64,000 nt of DNA from Emticicia sp031378345 (GCA_031378345.1 JANNDY010000036.1:1-64000), one strand, 5' to 3'; counted from the first letter of the stretch, positions 55,692-63,784 are shown. The notes: generated by a model from the letters alone, not told the origin. Made by a program: numbers and translations.

Positions 55692-56414
55692 ATGTTTCAA
55701 ATCATTCCAGCTATTGACATCATCGAAGGAAAATGCGTAAGACTCACGCAAGGTGATTATTCTCAGAAAAAAACTTATAACGAAAATCCGCTCGAAGTAG
55801 CAAAGATGTTTGAAGATGCAGGCCTCAAACGACTTCATTTGGTTGATTTGGATGGTGCAAAAAACAAGAAAATCACTAACGCAAAAGTATTAGAAACCAT
55901 TGCCTCTAAAACTAATTTACACATAGATTTTGGCGGAGGAGTACAATCTGATGATGATATTCGGTTGGCTTTTGATTGTGGGGCAAAACAAATTACAGGT
56001 GGAAGCATTGCCATCAAAAATCCTGAGTTATTTGAAGATTGGTTGAAAAGATTTGGGAGCGAAGCAATCATTTTGGGAGCCGATGCACGCAATGAAAAAA
56101 TCGCTGTAAGTGGTTGGGAAGAAGATTCGGGTATTTGGGTTTATGATTTTGTAAGTGATTGGATTCAGAAAGGCGTAAAATACACGATAAGCACCGATGT
56201 TGCCAAAGATGGACTTTTACAAGGTGCTTCGGTCGATTTATACAAAAATATGCACGCACAATTTCCTGATTTACAGGTAATTGCAAGTGGCGGTGTAAGT
56301 TCGATGCGAGACCTTGAAGATTTGGCAGAACTCAATATTTTTGGTGTAATTGTTGGCAAAGCATTCTACGAAGGGCGTATTACTTTGAAAGAAATTGAAA
56401 AGCGGTTTTTATGA
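55692..56414 (+). CDS. hisA: ProFAR isomerase (phosphoribosylformimino-5-aminoimidazole carboxamide ribotide isomerase)
   Basis: The ATG at 55692 gives 240 residues, the normal length; the frame extends to 55593 without homology. It is a TIM barrel with two phosphate sites. PAIDIIEGKCVRLTQGDYSQ holds the catalytic Asp8, STDVAKDG holds the second acid, and ASGGVSSM and VGKAFYEGRI are phosphate loops. It catalyses the fourth step of histidine synthesis. A TATCTTTG box 53 bp upstream (55632-55639) may be part of a promoter. hisF lies 1 kb downstream on the same strand, separated by two unrelated genes. Confidence 0.95.
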   Translation: MFQIIPAIDIIEGKCVRLTQGDYSQKKTYNENPLEVAKMFEDAGLKRLHLVDLDGAKNKKITNAKVLETIASKTNLHIDFGGGVQSDDDIRLAFDCGAKQITGGSIAIKNPELFEDWLKRFGSEAIILGADARNEKIAVSGWEEDSGIWVYDFVSDWIQKGVKYTISTDVAKDGLLQGASVDLYKNMHAQFPDLQVIASGGVSSMRDLEDLAELNIFGVIVGKAFYEGRITLKEIEKRFL

Positions 56415-56423
56415 GATTCATTG

Positions 56424-56837
56424 ATGGAAACAAATTACAAACATTCTGAACTAACTGGGCGAATAATTAAAACTTTTTATAAAGTGTATAACACACTTGG
56501 TTATGGATTTTTAGAAAAAGTATATGAAAATGCCTTCATAATTGAGTTAAGAAAATCGGGACTCCAATGTTTTCAACAATATCCAATAGATGTTTTTTAT
56601 GATGACGAAAAAGTTGGATTTTATTATGCTGATATTATTGTAGAAAACAAGATCATTCTTGAATTAAAAGCGGCAGAAGGTCTTGTTGAAGAACATGAGG
56701 CACAATTAACTAATTATTTACGAGCAACTGACATCGAAGTAGGACTATTAATAAACTTCGGAAAAGAACCACAATTCAAGCGAAAAGTTTTTTCAAATGA
56801 ACATAAACCTAATTTCAAAAAAATAATAGAACGCTGA
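56424..56837 (+). CDS. GxxExxY family protein
   Basis: 137 residues from the ATG at 56424, nine bases after hisA. GFLEKVYENA (near residues 28-37) is the GxxExxY signature. YYADIIVENKIILELKAAEGLVEEHEAQLTNYL has the DxxxExK-like layout (D-IIVENKIILELKA) of a PD-(D/E)XK nuclease core, typical of the family, whose function is unproven. The stop codon lies inside a 20-bp inverted repeat. Its place between hisA and hisF suggests insertion into an older his operon. Confidence 0.85.
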   Translation: METNYKHSELTGRIIKTFYKVYNTLGYGFLEKVYENAFIIELRKSGLQCFQQYPIDVFYDDEKVGFYYADIIVENKIILELKAAEGLVEEHEAQLTNYLRATDIEVGLLINFGKEPQFKRKVFSNEHKPNFKKIIER

Positions 56838-56919
56838 TTATTATGGTTGTTATGATTTTTTATGATAAGACCAAAAAAATCATATTTTATCTTAAAAATC
56901 ATAATAATCAGCGTTCTAT
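56826..56919. repeat. 20-bp perfect inverted repeat overlapping the GxxExxY stop
   Basis: 56826-56845 and 56900-56919 are perfect reverse complements over 20 bp. Inside them TATGATTTTTT (56851-56861) pairs with AAAAAATCATA (56874-56884). The left arm contains the end of the GxxExxY gene. Confidence 0.85.
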
Positions 56920-56932
56920 ATTTATAAATTTT

Positions 56933-57406
56933 ATGATTTACGAATTTCAAAGTAACGACTATACCATAAGCACCGATAAAGCCAGATTACAATTTGATGT
57001 AATTCATGGCTTTTTATCAACAAGCTATTGGTCGCCCAATGTTCCGATGGAAATTGTGAAACGTGCCGCCGAAAATAGTCTTGCTTTTGGTATTTACAAA
57101 GACAATTCACAAGTAGGCTATGCACGTATTATTTCTGACTATGCAACATTTGCTTATTTGGCCGATGTGTTTGTCTTGGAAAGCGAAAGAGGCAATGGTT
57201 TATCAAAATGGCTCATGGAGTGTATTATGCAAGTGTCTGATTTACAAGGACTTAGACGCTGGATGCTTGCCACTCGTGATGCACATGGTTTATATGCACA
57301 ATTTGGTTTTACACCACTCGACAATCCAGCAATAATGATGCAAATTGCTCGACCTAATATTTATACGGAATGCCTCACAGCGGAACGCCGCCCGAACGAA
57401 ATTTAA
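56933..57406 (+). CDS. GNAT family N-acetyltransferase
   Basis: The ATG at 56933 gives 157 residues (MIYEFQSNDYTISTDKARLQFD). It belongs to a compact GNAT group: HGFLSTSYWSPNVPMEIVKRAAENSLAFGIY, VGYARIISDYATFAYLADVFVLESERGNGLSKWLMECI (acetyl-CoA loop with RGNGLS) and YAQFGFTPL. The acceptor is unknown. The C-terminal TAERRPNEI is read from a dispersed GC-rich 17-mer repeat and is probably an acquired tail. It sits between hisA and hisF with no known link to histidine synthesis. Confidence 0.87.
   Translation: MIYEFQSNDYTISTDKARLQFDVIHGFLSTSYWSPNVPMEIVKRAAENSLAFGIYKDNSQVGYARIISDYATFAYLADVFVLESERGNGLSKWLMECIMQVSDLQGLRRWMLATRDAHGLYAQFGFTPLDNPAIMMQIARPNIYTECLTAERRPNEI
57379..57395. repeat. Copy 2 of the dispersed 17-mer AGCGGAACGCCGCCCGA
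   Basis: Identical to 49115-49131 and placed in the last codons of the GNAT gene, where it encodes part of its C-terminal tail. Confidence 0.65.
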
Positions 57407-57418
57407 TTATCAAGTTTT

Positions 57419-57443
57419 ATTGATAATTGATAATTGATAATTG
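57419..57443. repeat. Heptanucleotide array (TGATAAT)
   Basis: Three and a half 7-bp TGATAAT units immediately before the hisF start at 57448. Length changes here would alter the hisF leader. Confidence 0.75.
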
Positions 57444-57447
57444 AAAC

Positions 57448-58215
57448 ATGCTCACAAAAAGAATCATTCCTTGTTTAGATATTAAAGACGGACGCACCGT
57501 AAAAGGTACAAATTTTGTCAACCTTCGTGATGCGGGCGACCCCGTAGAATTGGGAGCAGAATACGCTCGCCAAGGTGCCGATGAATTGGTGTTTTTGGAT
57601 ATTACGGCTACGGTCGAAGAACGCAAAACTTTGCTTGATTTAGTCAGACGAGTAGCCCATACAATCAATATTCCTTTTTGTGTCGGTGGTGGAATTGGCT
57701 CGGTTGCAGATGTTTCAAAGCTACTCAATGCAGGTGCTGATAAAGTTTCCATCAACTCTTCGGCTGTTCGTAATCCTCAGTTAATCAATGAGTTAGCTCT
57801 CGAATTTGGTTCGCAATGTATTGTTGTAGCCATTGATACAAGATATATTTCTTACGAAAATGGCTTTCAGCATATCGTTCATACACATGGTGGACGTAAA
57901 CCTACCGAACTAAAAACAATCGAATGGGCAAAAGAGGTAGAAGACCGTGGGGCAGGTGAAATTTTATTGACTTCGATGGACACCGATGGCACAAAAGCTG
58001 GCTTTGCAATTGAATTGACGGCCGAAATTTCTGATAATTCAAATATTCCGATTATTGCTTCGGGCGGTGCTGGTACTATGGAACATTTTTATGATGTTTT
58101 TACCACCGGCAAAGCCGATGCAGGATTGGCAGCAAGTATTTTTCACTTCAAAGAAATTGGTATTCCTGAATTAAAATATTATTTAAAAAATAAAGGTATT
58201 CCGATGCGAATTTAG
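57448..58215 (+). CDS. hisF: Imidazole glycerol phosphate synthase, cyclase subunit
   Basis: 255 residues, a full-length TIM barrel. MLTKRIIPCLDIKDGRTVKG carries catalytic Asp11, and TSMDTDGTKAGF carries the second Asp near residue 176-178 region. FVGGG and ASGGAGT are phosphate loops, and EERKTLLDLV faces the glutaminase partner HisH, which is not in the window. It makes imidazole glycerol phosphate and AICAR. Its 3' end overlaps the convergent gene 58183-59355 by 33 bp. Confidence 0.95.
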   Translation: MLTKRIIPCLDIKDGRTVKGTNFVNLRDAGDPVELGAEYARQGADELVFLDITATVEERKTLLDLVRRVAHTINIPFCVGGGIGSVADVSKLLNAGADKVSINSSAVRNPQLINELALEFGSQCIVVAIDTRYISYENGFQHIVHTHGGRKPTELKTIEWAKEVEDRGAGEILLTSMDTDGTKAGFAIELTAEISDNSNIPIIASGGAGTMEHFYDVFTTGKADAGLAASIFHFKEIGIPELKYYLKNKGIPMRI

Positions 58216-59355
58216 AATGTGGAGCGAACTTGTAGTTCGCTCCACAATAAGAGCCAAATCATGTGCTTCGCACTTCCATTCCATTTGAGTAATTTTCATA
58301 GGAGCGAAAAAATATAAAATTGGGTTTCTGTAAGAGCTCAAAAGCCCTGCGATAAAGTATGTAAATGGAGACTGGTTATTTGTTACTGGCAATTGGTAAT
58401 TAGTAAGTTTATGTTCTTTTTCCAATTTCAACAAAGCAATTTCTAAAATCACTTTATTCATCATAACCTTCTCATCATCAAGCAATTGCTTTGTTTTTTG
58501 AATCAATTTTTCTCTACAAACTTCTAATTGTTTTATTTTAAAATCTCCCAAAAGTCGAGCATAATGATAAATAATTAATGGTGTAGTTGCATAATTATGA
58601 GCGACTTCAAAAGCAGCGGTGATATATTTTTCTTGCGAAATGACTTCTCGCAAAAAAACAAAAACCGCCTCATCATACTCATTATAAGGCAATTGATATT
58701 TTTCAAACAAATACATCAAGTTACACAAAGCACAGACATCAAACTCAATCGGCATATTTTTTCCAAACCAAGTTGAATATACAGCCCCCCCCGCCCCCGA
58801 TGGGGGAGCTAAAAACTTATTCTCTGAAAGTTTTTTCACCAAAGGTGAAAAAGAAAAAGCTCCCCCATCGGGGGCGGGGGGGGCTGGTTGTGTATGCAAC
58901 TTCAACTTCTCTTTCAACCAAACCACGTCTTCTTTTGGGTGAGGCAAAGTCAAATAAATTAAAGCTGTATCATCTATATCATCGGGAATTCTGAAATGGT
59001 CTAAATGTCTGAAAATAAAGCCATTAGGAAAATGATTGGTTGGTTTTGTTTGCCAAAAATTATAAGTTTTTAAACCATCTTTGTTCTGAAAATCGGGATA
59101 GTTTTTGATGGCTTTTTCAGTAATTTTCTCAATAAGAGTTTGTGATTTCTTAGAAACTTTATGCTTGATTTGATTCAAGATAAAAACAATCGTAGCTGTG
59201 TAGAAAATATTGGTATCGGGGCGTTTGTAGAACAAATATTTGTTTTGCCGATACGATGGAAAAATTCCTTCGGGAAAGAATTTATCGCCCCATGATTGGC
59301 ACGAGGCGATACGTTCGATTAGAATATCAATATGATTTTGTGCGTCATTTGTCAT
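58183..59355 (-). CDS. Unknown helical protein interrupted by three repeat insertions
   Basis: 390 residues, mainly helical. IPDDIDDTALIYLTLP is reminiscent of alpha-toroid (prenyltransferase/cyclase-like) repeats, but I cannot assign a family. Three stretches look acquired: residues about 157-191 (105-bp palindromic element, PAPPAPDGGAF...APPSGAGGA), a heptamer-derived segment TNYQLPVTNNQSP near 316-328, and a hairpin-encoded VERTTSSLHI near the C-terminus. The last ten residues are read antisense to hisF. It starts 9 bp after the oxidoreductase gene, so the two are probably one operon. Confidence is good for a gene, low for function. Confidence 0.62.
   Translation of the reverse strand: MTNDAQNHIDILIERIASCQSWGDKFFPEGIFPSYRQNKYLFYKRPDTNIFYTATIVFILNQIKHKVSKKSQTLIEKITEKAIKNYPDFQNKDGLKTYNFWQTKPTNHFPNGFIFRHLDHFRIPDDIDDTALIYLTLPHPKEDVVWLKEKLKLHTQPAPPAPDGGAFSFSPLVKKLSENKFLAPPSGAGGAVYSTWFGKNMPIEFDVCALCNLMYLFEKYQLPYNEYDEAVFVFLREVISQEKYITAAFEVAHNYATTPLIIYHYARLLGDFKIKQLEVCREKLIQKTKQLLDDEKVMMNKVILEIALLKLEKEHKLTNYQLPVTNNQSPFTYFIAGLLSSYRNPILYFFAPMKITQMEWKCEAHDLALIVERTTSSLHILNSHRNTFIF
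58218..58246. repeat. Perfect 13-bp-stem palindrome at the end of 58183-59355
   Basis: TGTGGAGCGAACT (58218-58230) and AGTTCGCTCCACA (58234-58246) form a perfect hairpin with a 3-nt loop, two bases after the hisF stop. It could end hisF mRNA but has no T-run. Confidence 0.8.
58368..58409. repeat. Degenerate heptamer stretch inside a coding sequence
   Basis: Read on the minus strand, units such as ACTAATT, ACCAATT, GCCAGTA, ACAAATA and ACCAGTC follow each other at 7-bp intervals and encode TNYQLPVTNNQSP of the unknown protein. Confidence 0.5.
58782..58886. mobile_element. In-gene 105-bp palindromic element with 29-bp terminal repeats
   Basis: 58782-58810 and 58858-58886 are perfect inverted repeats of 29 bp made of C8, G, C5, GAT, G5, AGCT. 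The 47-bp middle contains a second hairpin TTTTTCACC/GGTGAAAAA. The total of 105 bp is 35 codons, so the reading frame of the host gene is kept. Extreme GC-richness in the arms contrasts with the AT-rich host gene. Confidence 0.85.
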
Positions 59356-59364
59356 ACAACAAAT

Positions 59365-60363
59365 CTACACTTTCAACACTAATTTTCCAGTATTTTCACC
59401 ATTAAAAAGTTTCATTAAAGTATCAGGAAATGCTTTTACGCCACCTTCGGCTACAAAAACCTTAGAATTTAACTTGCCTTGTGCAATCCAACCTGCCATT
59501 TCTTTTGCAGCTTTTCCATAGTTTGCAGCATTATCAAAAACTACAATTCCTTCCATTCTTGCACGATTGACCAAAAGCGACAAATAATTGCTTGGTCCAA
59601 CTGGTTTTTCGGTAGCGTTATATTGCGAAATTGCTCCACAAATCACAATTCTTGCATGAAGATTGATTAAGCCTAAAACAGTATCCAGAATTTCACCGCC
59701 AACATTATCAAAATAAACATCTATTCCATCAGGACAAACGCCTTTCAATTGTTTTCTTAAATCGCCATCTTTATAATCTACGCAAGCATCGAAGCCTAAT
59801 TCTTCAACTACGTATTTACATTTATCTGCTCCACCAGCAATGCCAACGACTCTGCAGCCTTTTATTTTGGCGATTTGACCAACAACACTTCCCACAGCAC
59901 CTGCAGCTCCAGAAACGACTACGGTTTCACCTTCTTTTGGCTGACCCGTGTCCAAAATTCCGAAATAGGCAGTCATACCTGACATTCCCAAAGTACCGAG
60001 ATAAGCAGGCAAAGGAATAAAATTAGTATCAACTTTTACTGCTTCTTTTCCATCCATCACTGCAAATTCTTGTACACCCACCCCTGCCGTAACGAAATCA
60101 CCCACCTTAAAATCAGGATGTTTCGATTCTACAATAACTCCTGCCCCCAAAGCACGCATCACTTCACCAATTCTTACGGGGCGAATGTATGATTTTCCTT
60201 CATTCATCCAGCCTCTCATGGCAGGGTCAATCGAAAGATATTGTGCTTGGATAAGCACCTGATTATCAGCAAGTTGTGGCGTTTCTGTTTCTTCGATTTG
60301 CCAACAGTCAGCCGTTGGTGTACCCACAGGACGAGCAATTAAATTTACTTGTGTATTTTTCAT
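59365..60363 (-). CDS. NADP-dependent zinc-independent oxidoreductase (MDR superfamily)
   Basis: 332 residues. The MDR fold has an N-terminal substrate domain and a Rossmann domain with GAAGAVGSVVGQIAK (about 150-165) for NADPH. LGTLGMSGMTAYFG and VDVYFDNVGGE-like (IDVYFDNVGGEILD) are hallmarks of the leukotriene B4 dehydrogenase/prostaglandin reductase or CurA group, which reduce alpha,beta-unsaturated carbonyls. No zinc-binding cysteines are present. It is upstream of the unknown gene 58183-59355 in the same transcription direction. Confidence 0.9.
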   Translation of the reverse strand: MKNTQVNLIARPVGTPTADCWQIEETETPQLADNQVLIQAQYLSIDPAMRGWMNEGKSYIRPVRIGEVMRALGAGVIVESKHPDFKVGDFVTAGVGVQEFAVMDGKEAVKVDTNFIPLPAYLGTLGMSGMTAYFGILDTGQPKEGETVVVSGAAGAVGSVVGQIAKIKGCRVVGIAGGADKCKYVVEELGFDACVDYKDGDLRKQLKGVCPDGIDVYFDNVGGEILDTVLGLINLHARIVICGAISQYNATEKPVGPSNYLSLLVNRARMEGIVVFDNAANYGKAAKEMAGWIAQGKLNSKVFVAEGGVKAFPDTLMKLFNGENTGKLVLKV

Positions 60364-60668
60364 TGTTTGGTTTTTGTTGATAGATTTAACAAATAGAATT
60401 TGTTGTATATAAAGGCGAAATTAAGTCAATTTTTTTGAAAAATAGTATGCGTGCATAAAAATATACCATGATTAAGTGATTTTTTGGATTTGCATGATTA
60501 AGCCATATGTATCTTTAAATGAGAAGCTAATGGCAAGATTTTTGCTCAAAATTCGTTAGATAAAGACATGAAAACTACTCGTTGTAGTGCAAACATTAAA
60601 TAAATCCTTGCAAATACACTCAAAAAAGGCGTAATTTTGCATGGCTCATCAATTGAGTTGAAATAAAA
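60364..60668. other. Divergent intergenic region between the oxidoreductase and the TlpA-like gene
   Basis: About 305 bp. A 10-mer CATGATTAAG is repeated in direct orientation at 60467-60476 and 60493-60502 (26-bp spacing, about two and a half helix turns), possibly an operator. The promoter of the plus-strand gene is at 60608-60639. No gene is visible. Confidence 0.5.
60608..60639 (+). promoter_or_regulatory. Promoter of the TlpA-like gene
   Basis: TTG (60608-60610), 21 bp, then TAATTTTG (60632-60639), 29 bp before the ATG at 60669. Confidence 0.6.
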
Positions 60669-61862
60669 ATGAAAAAGATTTTAGCCTTATTTATCACCTT
60701 CCATATATTTTTAGGTAAAACTTTTGCCCAAGAAGGTGCAGTTTCGGAATCAATTCAGATTGGCTCGTTAGTGCCTAATTTTGACATAAATATTTTGACC
60801 AAAGAAGGCACAATCAAAAAAAACATAAAAGATTATAGAGGCAAAGTAGTCATTTTAGAGTTTTGGGCTACATTCTGTGGGCCTTGCTTGCCAGCAATGG
60901 ACCATTTGGCAGACTTGCAATTCAAATTTAAGAATGATTTAGAGGTCATTAATATCACAGACGAAGAACGCTGGAAAGTTGTTAATTTTCTAAAAAAACG
61001 CCCAACATTTTTAGCCATCGGACTTGATAATGACAAATCAATCAATCAGTTATTTTATCATCAACTGATGCCCCATACAATTATTATTGACCCACAAGGC
61101 TATATAAAAGCAATAACTTCGCCCGAAGAAGTTACCGCCGAAGTTATTTATTTGACTAAAAGTGGAGCTATTTTAGCAGTAAAAACAAAAGCAGAATTTG
61201 CTCCTAAAAGCGAAAATGCAACTGCTATGAATGCTGTACAGGCAGAAGACAAAAGTTTTTATAAAGTGGCAGTTTCAGCATATAAAGAAGGTATTCAGTC
61301 GCAAATTAATAAAAAATCTGATTTTGAGTATGAATTTATCAACTGTACTGTGCCGTTGATGTACCAAGTGCTTTACCAAACTACTCGACCAAATCCTAAC
61401 GACCGAGCTTGTTTGGAAGTTTCGGAGCAAACGAAATATTTGTTGGATGAAAAACAACAATATAGCATGACAATTAAAGTGCCTGAGCCAATGAAGCATC
61501 GTTTGGGCGAAATTGGCATGAAGCATTTGGAAGAAATTTTTGCAGTAAAAGCTAAGAATGAAAATCGTACTCGAAAAGTTTATGCTCTGACAACCAATAA
61601 AGATATTACACCGCCAACCAATAATGTTGGTATGGATATGCCTTTAAAAGATTTCCTAAAACTCCTTTGGGACACTAAAGTGGTTGATATGCCCATAGTT
61701 AATGAGAGTAGCACGATAGATAATAGTATCGTTTGGGTAGCAGATTTCCCTAAAGAGGTAACGAAAGTACAAGAAAGTATTCAGAAAATGGGTTTCAAAT
61801 TAGAGCCAAAAACCGCCGAAACGGCTTGTTTGGTTCTTCATGAAGACAAATCAGGAAATTAG
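60669..61862 (+). CDS. Exported TlpA-like thioredoxin protein with extra C-terminal domain
   Basis: 397 residues with a signal peptide (about 1-20, ending KTFAQ). A thioredoxin domain (about 30-170) has WATFCGPCLPAMDHL, a CGPC active site, so periplasmic thiol reduction is likely. The C-terminal half (about 190-397) is a second domain ending ETACLVLHEDKSGN. Its pattern (a soluble beta-rich domain after TlpA) recalls DUF3738-type fusions, but I am not certain. A hairpin terminator follows at 61896-61930. Confidence 0.8.
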   Translation: MKKILALFITFHIFLGKTFAQEGAVSESIQIGSLVPNFDINILTKEGTIKKNIKDYRGKVVILEFWATFCGPCLPAMDHLADLQFKFKNDLEVINITDEERWKVVNFLKKRPTFLAIGLDNDKSINQLFYHQLMPHTIIIDPQGYIKAITSPEEVTAEVIYLTKSGAILAVKTKAEFAPKSENATAMNAVQAEDKSFYKVAVSAYKEGIQSQINKKSDFEYEFINCTVPLMYQVLYQTTRPNPNDRACLEVSEQTKYLLDEKQQYSMTIKVPEPMKHRLGEIGMKHLEEIFAVKAKNENRTRKVYALTTNKDITPPTNNVGMDMPLKDFLKLLWDTKVVDMPIVNESSTIDNSIVWVADFPKEVTKVQESIQKMGFKLEPKTAETACLVLHEDKSGN

Positions 61863-61895
61863 AATTCGGAGGGAGTTTGATTAAATTTTGATACA

Positions 61896-61930
61896 AAAAA
61901 AGAGGATATCTGTACGACCTCCTCTTTTTT
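61896..61930 (+). terminator. Terminator of the TlpA-like gene
   Basis: AAAAAAGAGGA (61896-61906) pairs with TCCTCTTTTTT (61920-61930) around a 13-nt loop. Confidence 0.75.
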
Positions 61931-62033
61931 ATTGAACTTTTATTGAAAGAAGATTCAGGAGATTAAAGCCTATAACTTACTGATAATCAACATTTTAAGT
62001 CAAAGTAATTCAATTTAAACAAACGGCGTTACA

Positions 62034-62363
62034 TCACGCTTCGCCCATTGGTCCACCAAAATTCATAGGAAATGGCATCGGCTCACTGGTTTGACGAATC
62101 GTTCCAAAATTATCTTCGTATTTTAAAATATTATCTTGCAACGCTACCAATAAACGTTGAGCATGTTCGGGCGTTAAAATCACACGAGATTTTACTTTAG
62201 CTTTCGGTACACCGGGCATTAAACGTATAAAATCTATCACAAATTCGGTGTTTGAGTGTGCAATCATAGCAAGATTTGCATAAACGCCCTCTGCCATTTC
62301 TTCCGATAATTCGATATTTATTTGTTGTTCAGGCTCTTCCTGAACATCTTTTCTTTTTGCCAT
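62034..62363 (-). CDS. DUF3467 protein
   Basis: 109 residues from the ATG at 62363 (MAKRKDVQEEPEQQINIEL); a longer frame reaches 62399. The family blocks are VYANLAMIAHSNTEFVIDFIRLMPGVPKAKVKSRVILTPEHAQRLLVALQDNILKYEDNFG. It is a small cytoplasmic protein of unknown function found across Bacteroidota and other phyla. A Met/Pro/Gly-rich tail ends the chain. kdsA lies upstream on the same strand with a 134-bp gap. Confidence 0.88.
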   Translation of the reverse strand: MAKRKDVQEEPEQQINIELSEEMAEGVYANLAMIAHSNTEFVIDFIRLMPGVPKAKVKSRVILTPEHAQRLLVALQDNILKYEDNFGTIRQTSEPMPFPMNFGGPMGEA

Positions 62364-62497
62364 TTGTATAAAAACTGTTAAGTGATTTGGAGTCATCATT
62401 GATAGTATTTAATCAAAGGTAAAAACCTTTTTTGAAAAAAAGAAATACCTACCTAATTTGTTATTCAACGGCAAGAATCTCTTATGAAAATGATGGT

Positions 62498-63310
62498 CTA
62501 TTTGATTGCCTCTCTAATTCTAAGTAATTTTTCCAAAAGCCCTTCTAATTTATCTAAAGCAAGCATATTTGCCCCGTCTGATTTTGCAATTGATGGATTT
62601 GGATGAGTTTCAATAAAAATCCCATCCGCACCTACAGCGATAGCTGCTTTAGCAATAGTTTCTATCAAAGCAGGCTTTCCTCCTGTTACACCCGACGATT
62701 GATTTGGCTGTTGCAGCGAATGTGTGCAATCCATGATAATTGGCACTTCAAAAGCCTTCATTTCGACAATATTTCTATAATCAACTACAATATCAGAATA
62801 GCCAAACGAATTGCCTCTATCAGTCAGCATTACTTGTACGTCAGGATTGATAGCTTTTATTTTTTCTACGGCAAAGCCCATTCCCGAACCGTGCATAAAT
62901 TGTCCTTTTTTTACATTTACAGCTTTTCCTGTTTGAGCTGCTGCCACCAAAAGCTCAGTTTGGCGACATAAAAATGCCGGAATTTGTAAAACATCAACAT
63001 ATTTTGCTGCCAATGCTGCCTCATGAGATTCATGAATATCTGTAACAGTTGGTAAGTCGAAAGTGTCGCCCACTTCTTTCAAAATATTTAAAGCCAACTC
63101 ATCCCCAATTCCCGTAAACGAATCTAATTTTGTACGATTGGCTTTTCGATAAGATGCCTTAAAAATATACGAAATCTGCAAACGGTCAGTGATAGCTTTT
63201 ACTTTTTCTGCAATTTCTAAAGCCATATCTCGCCCTTCAACTACGCAAGGTCCAGCAATTAGGACGAAATTTCCCGAATTTTGATTTTTTAAACGATTGA
63301 TTTTCAACAC
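62498..63310 (-). CDS. kdsA: 3-deoxy-8-phosphooctulonate synthase (Kdo-8-P synthase)
   Basis: 270 residues, starting at a GTG (63310) with a TTG as next possible start. LIAGPCVVEGRDMALEIAEKV, FKASYRKANRTKLDSFTGIG and PTVTDIHE are conserved barrel loops. The DCTHSLQQPNQSSGVTGG segment near residues 190-210 is the family phosphate-binding site. It condenses arabinose-5-phosphate and phosphoenolpyruvate to Kdo-8-phosphate, the substrate of kdsC (27508-28029). Confidence 0.94.
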   Translation of the reverse strand: MLKINRLKNQNSGNFVLIAGPCVVEGRDMALEIAEKVKAITDRLQISYIFKASYRKANRTKLDSFTGIGDELALNILKEVGDTFDLPTVTDIHESHEAALAAKYVDVLQIPAFLCRQTELLVAAAQTGKAVNVKKGQFMHGSGMGFAVEKIKAINPDVQVMLTDRGNSFGYSDIVVDYRNIVEMKAFEVPIIMDCTHSLQQPNQSSGVTGGKPALIETIAKAAIAVGADGIFIETHPNPSIAKSDGANMLALDKLEGLLEKLLRIREAIK

Positions 63311-63547
63311 TTTGTATTTTTTTTAAGTTTTTTTCAAACAAAATTTTTGTTGGTTATTTGCTTTTTTAAAAGAAAACATTGCCTTTTTTAAGCAATTTCA
63401 AGCTAAAAAGAAGTTATTTCTTCATTTTTGAAACAAACACTGCAAAGGTCGGAATAAATCTGACATCAAAAAAATTTCATCTATTTTGTTGTTTCCGTTT
63501 AAAAGCGTTTTCTTTGCAGTCGTTTTTCACCAAACTTACAGTTCAAA

Positions 63548-63784
63548 ATGTCAGCAATTGCAACAAAAGTAACGAAAATTATCGTAGAGAAACTCGGAGT
63601 AGATGAGTCAGAAGTAACTCCCGAGGCATCATTCACAAATGATTTAGGAGCAGACTCATTAGACACCGTAGAATTGATAATGGAATTTGAAAAGGAATTC
63701 AATGTTTCTATTCCAGATGACCAAGCAGAAAATATCCAGACCGTAGGCCAGGCTATCACTTACTTGGAAGAAAATTCTAAATAA
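63548..63784 (+). CDS. acpP: Acyl carrier protein
   Basis: 78 residues, strongly acidic. GADSLDTVELIMEFE contains the serine (about residue 38) that carries 4'-phosphopantetheine, and EKEFNVSIPDDQAENIQTVGQAI forms helix III. It carries fatty-acyl chains for synthesis. It is followed by fabF on the same strand, the usual acpP-fabF order, with a large hairpin in the 141-bp gap. A TTG and a TTCTTTG box upstream (63490-63520) form an imperfect promoter. Confidence 0.97.
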   Translation: MSAIATKVTKIIVEKLGVDESEVTPEASFTNDLGADSLDTVELIMEFEKEFNVSIPDDQAENIQTVGQAITYLEENSK

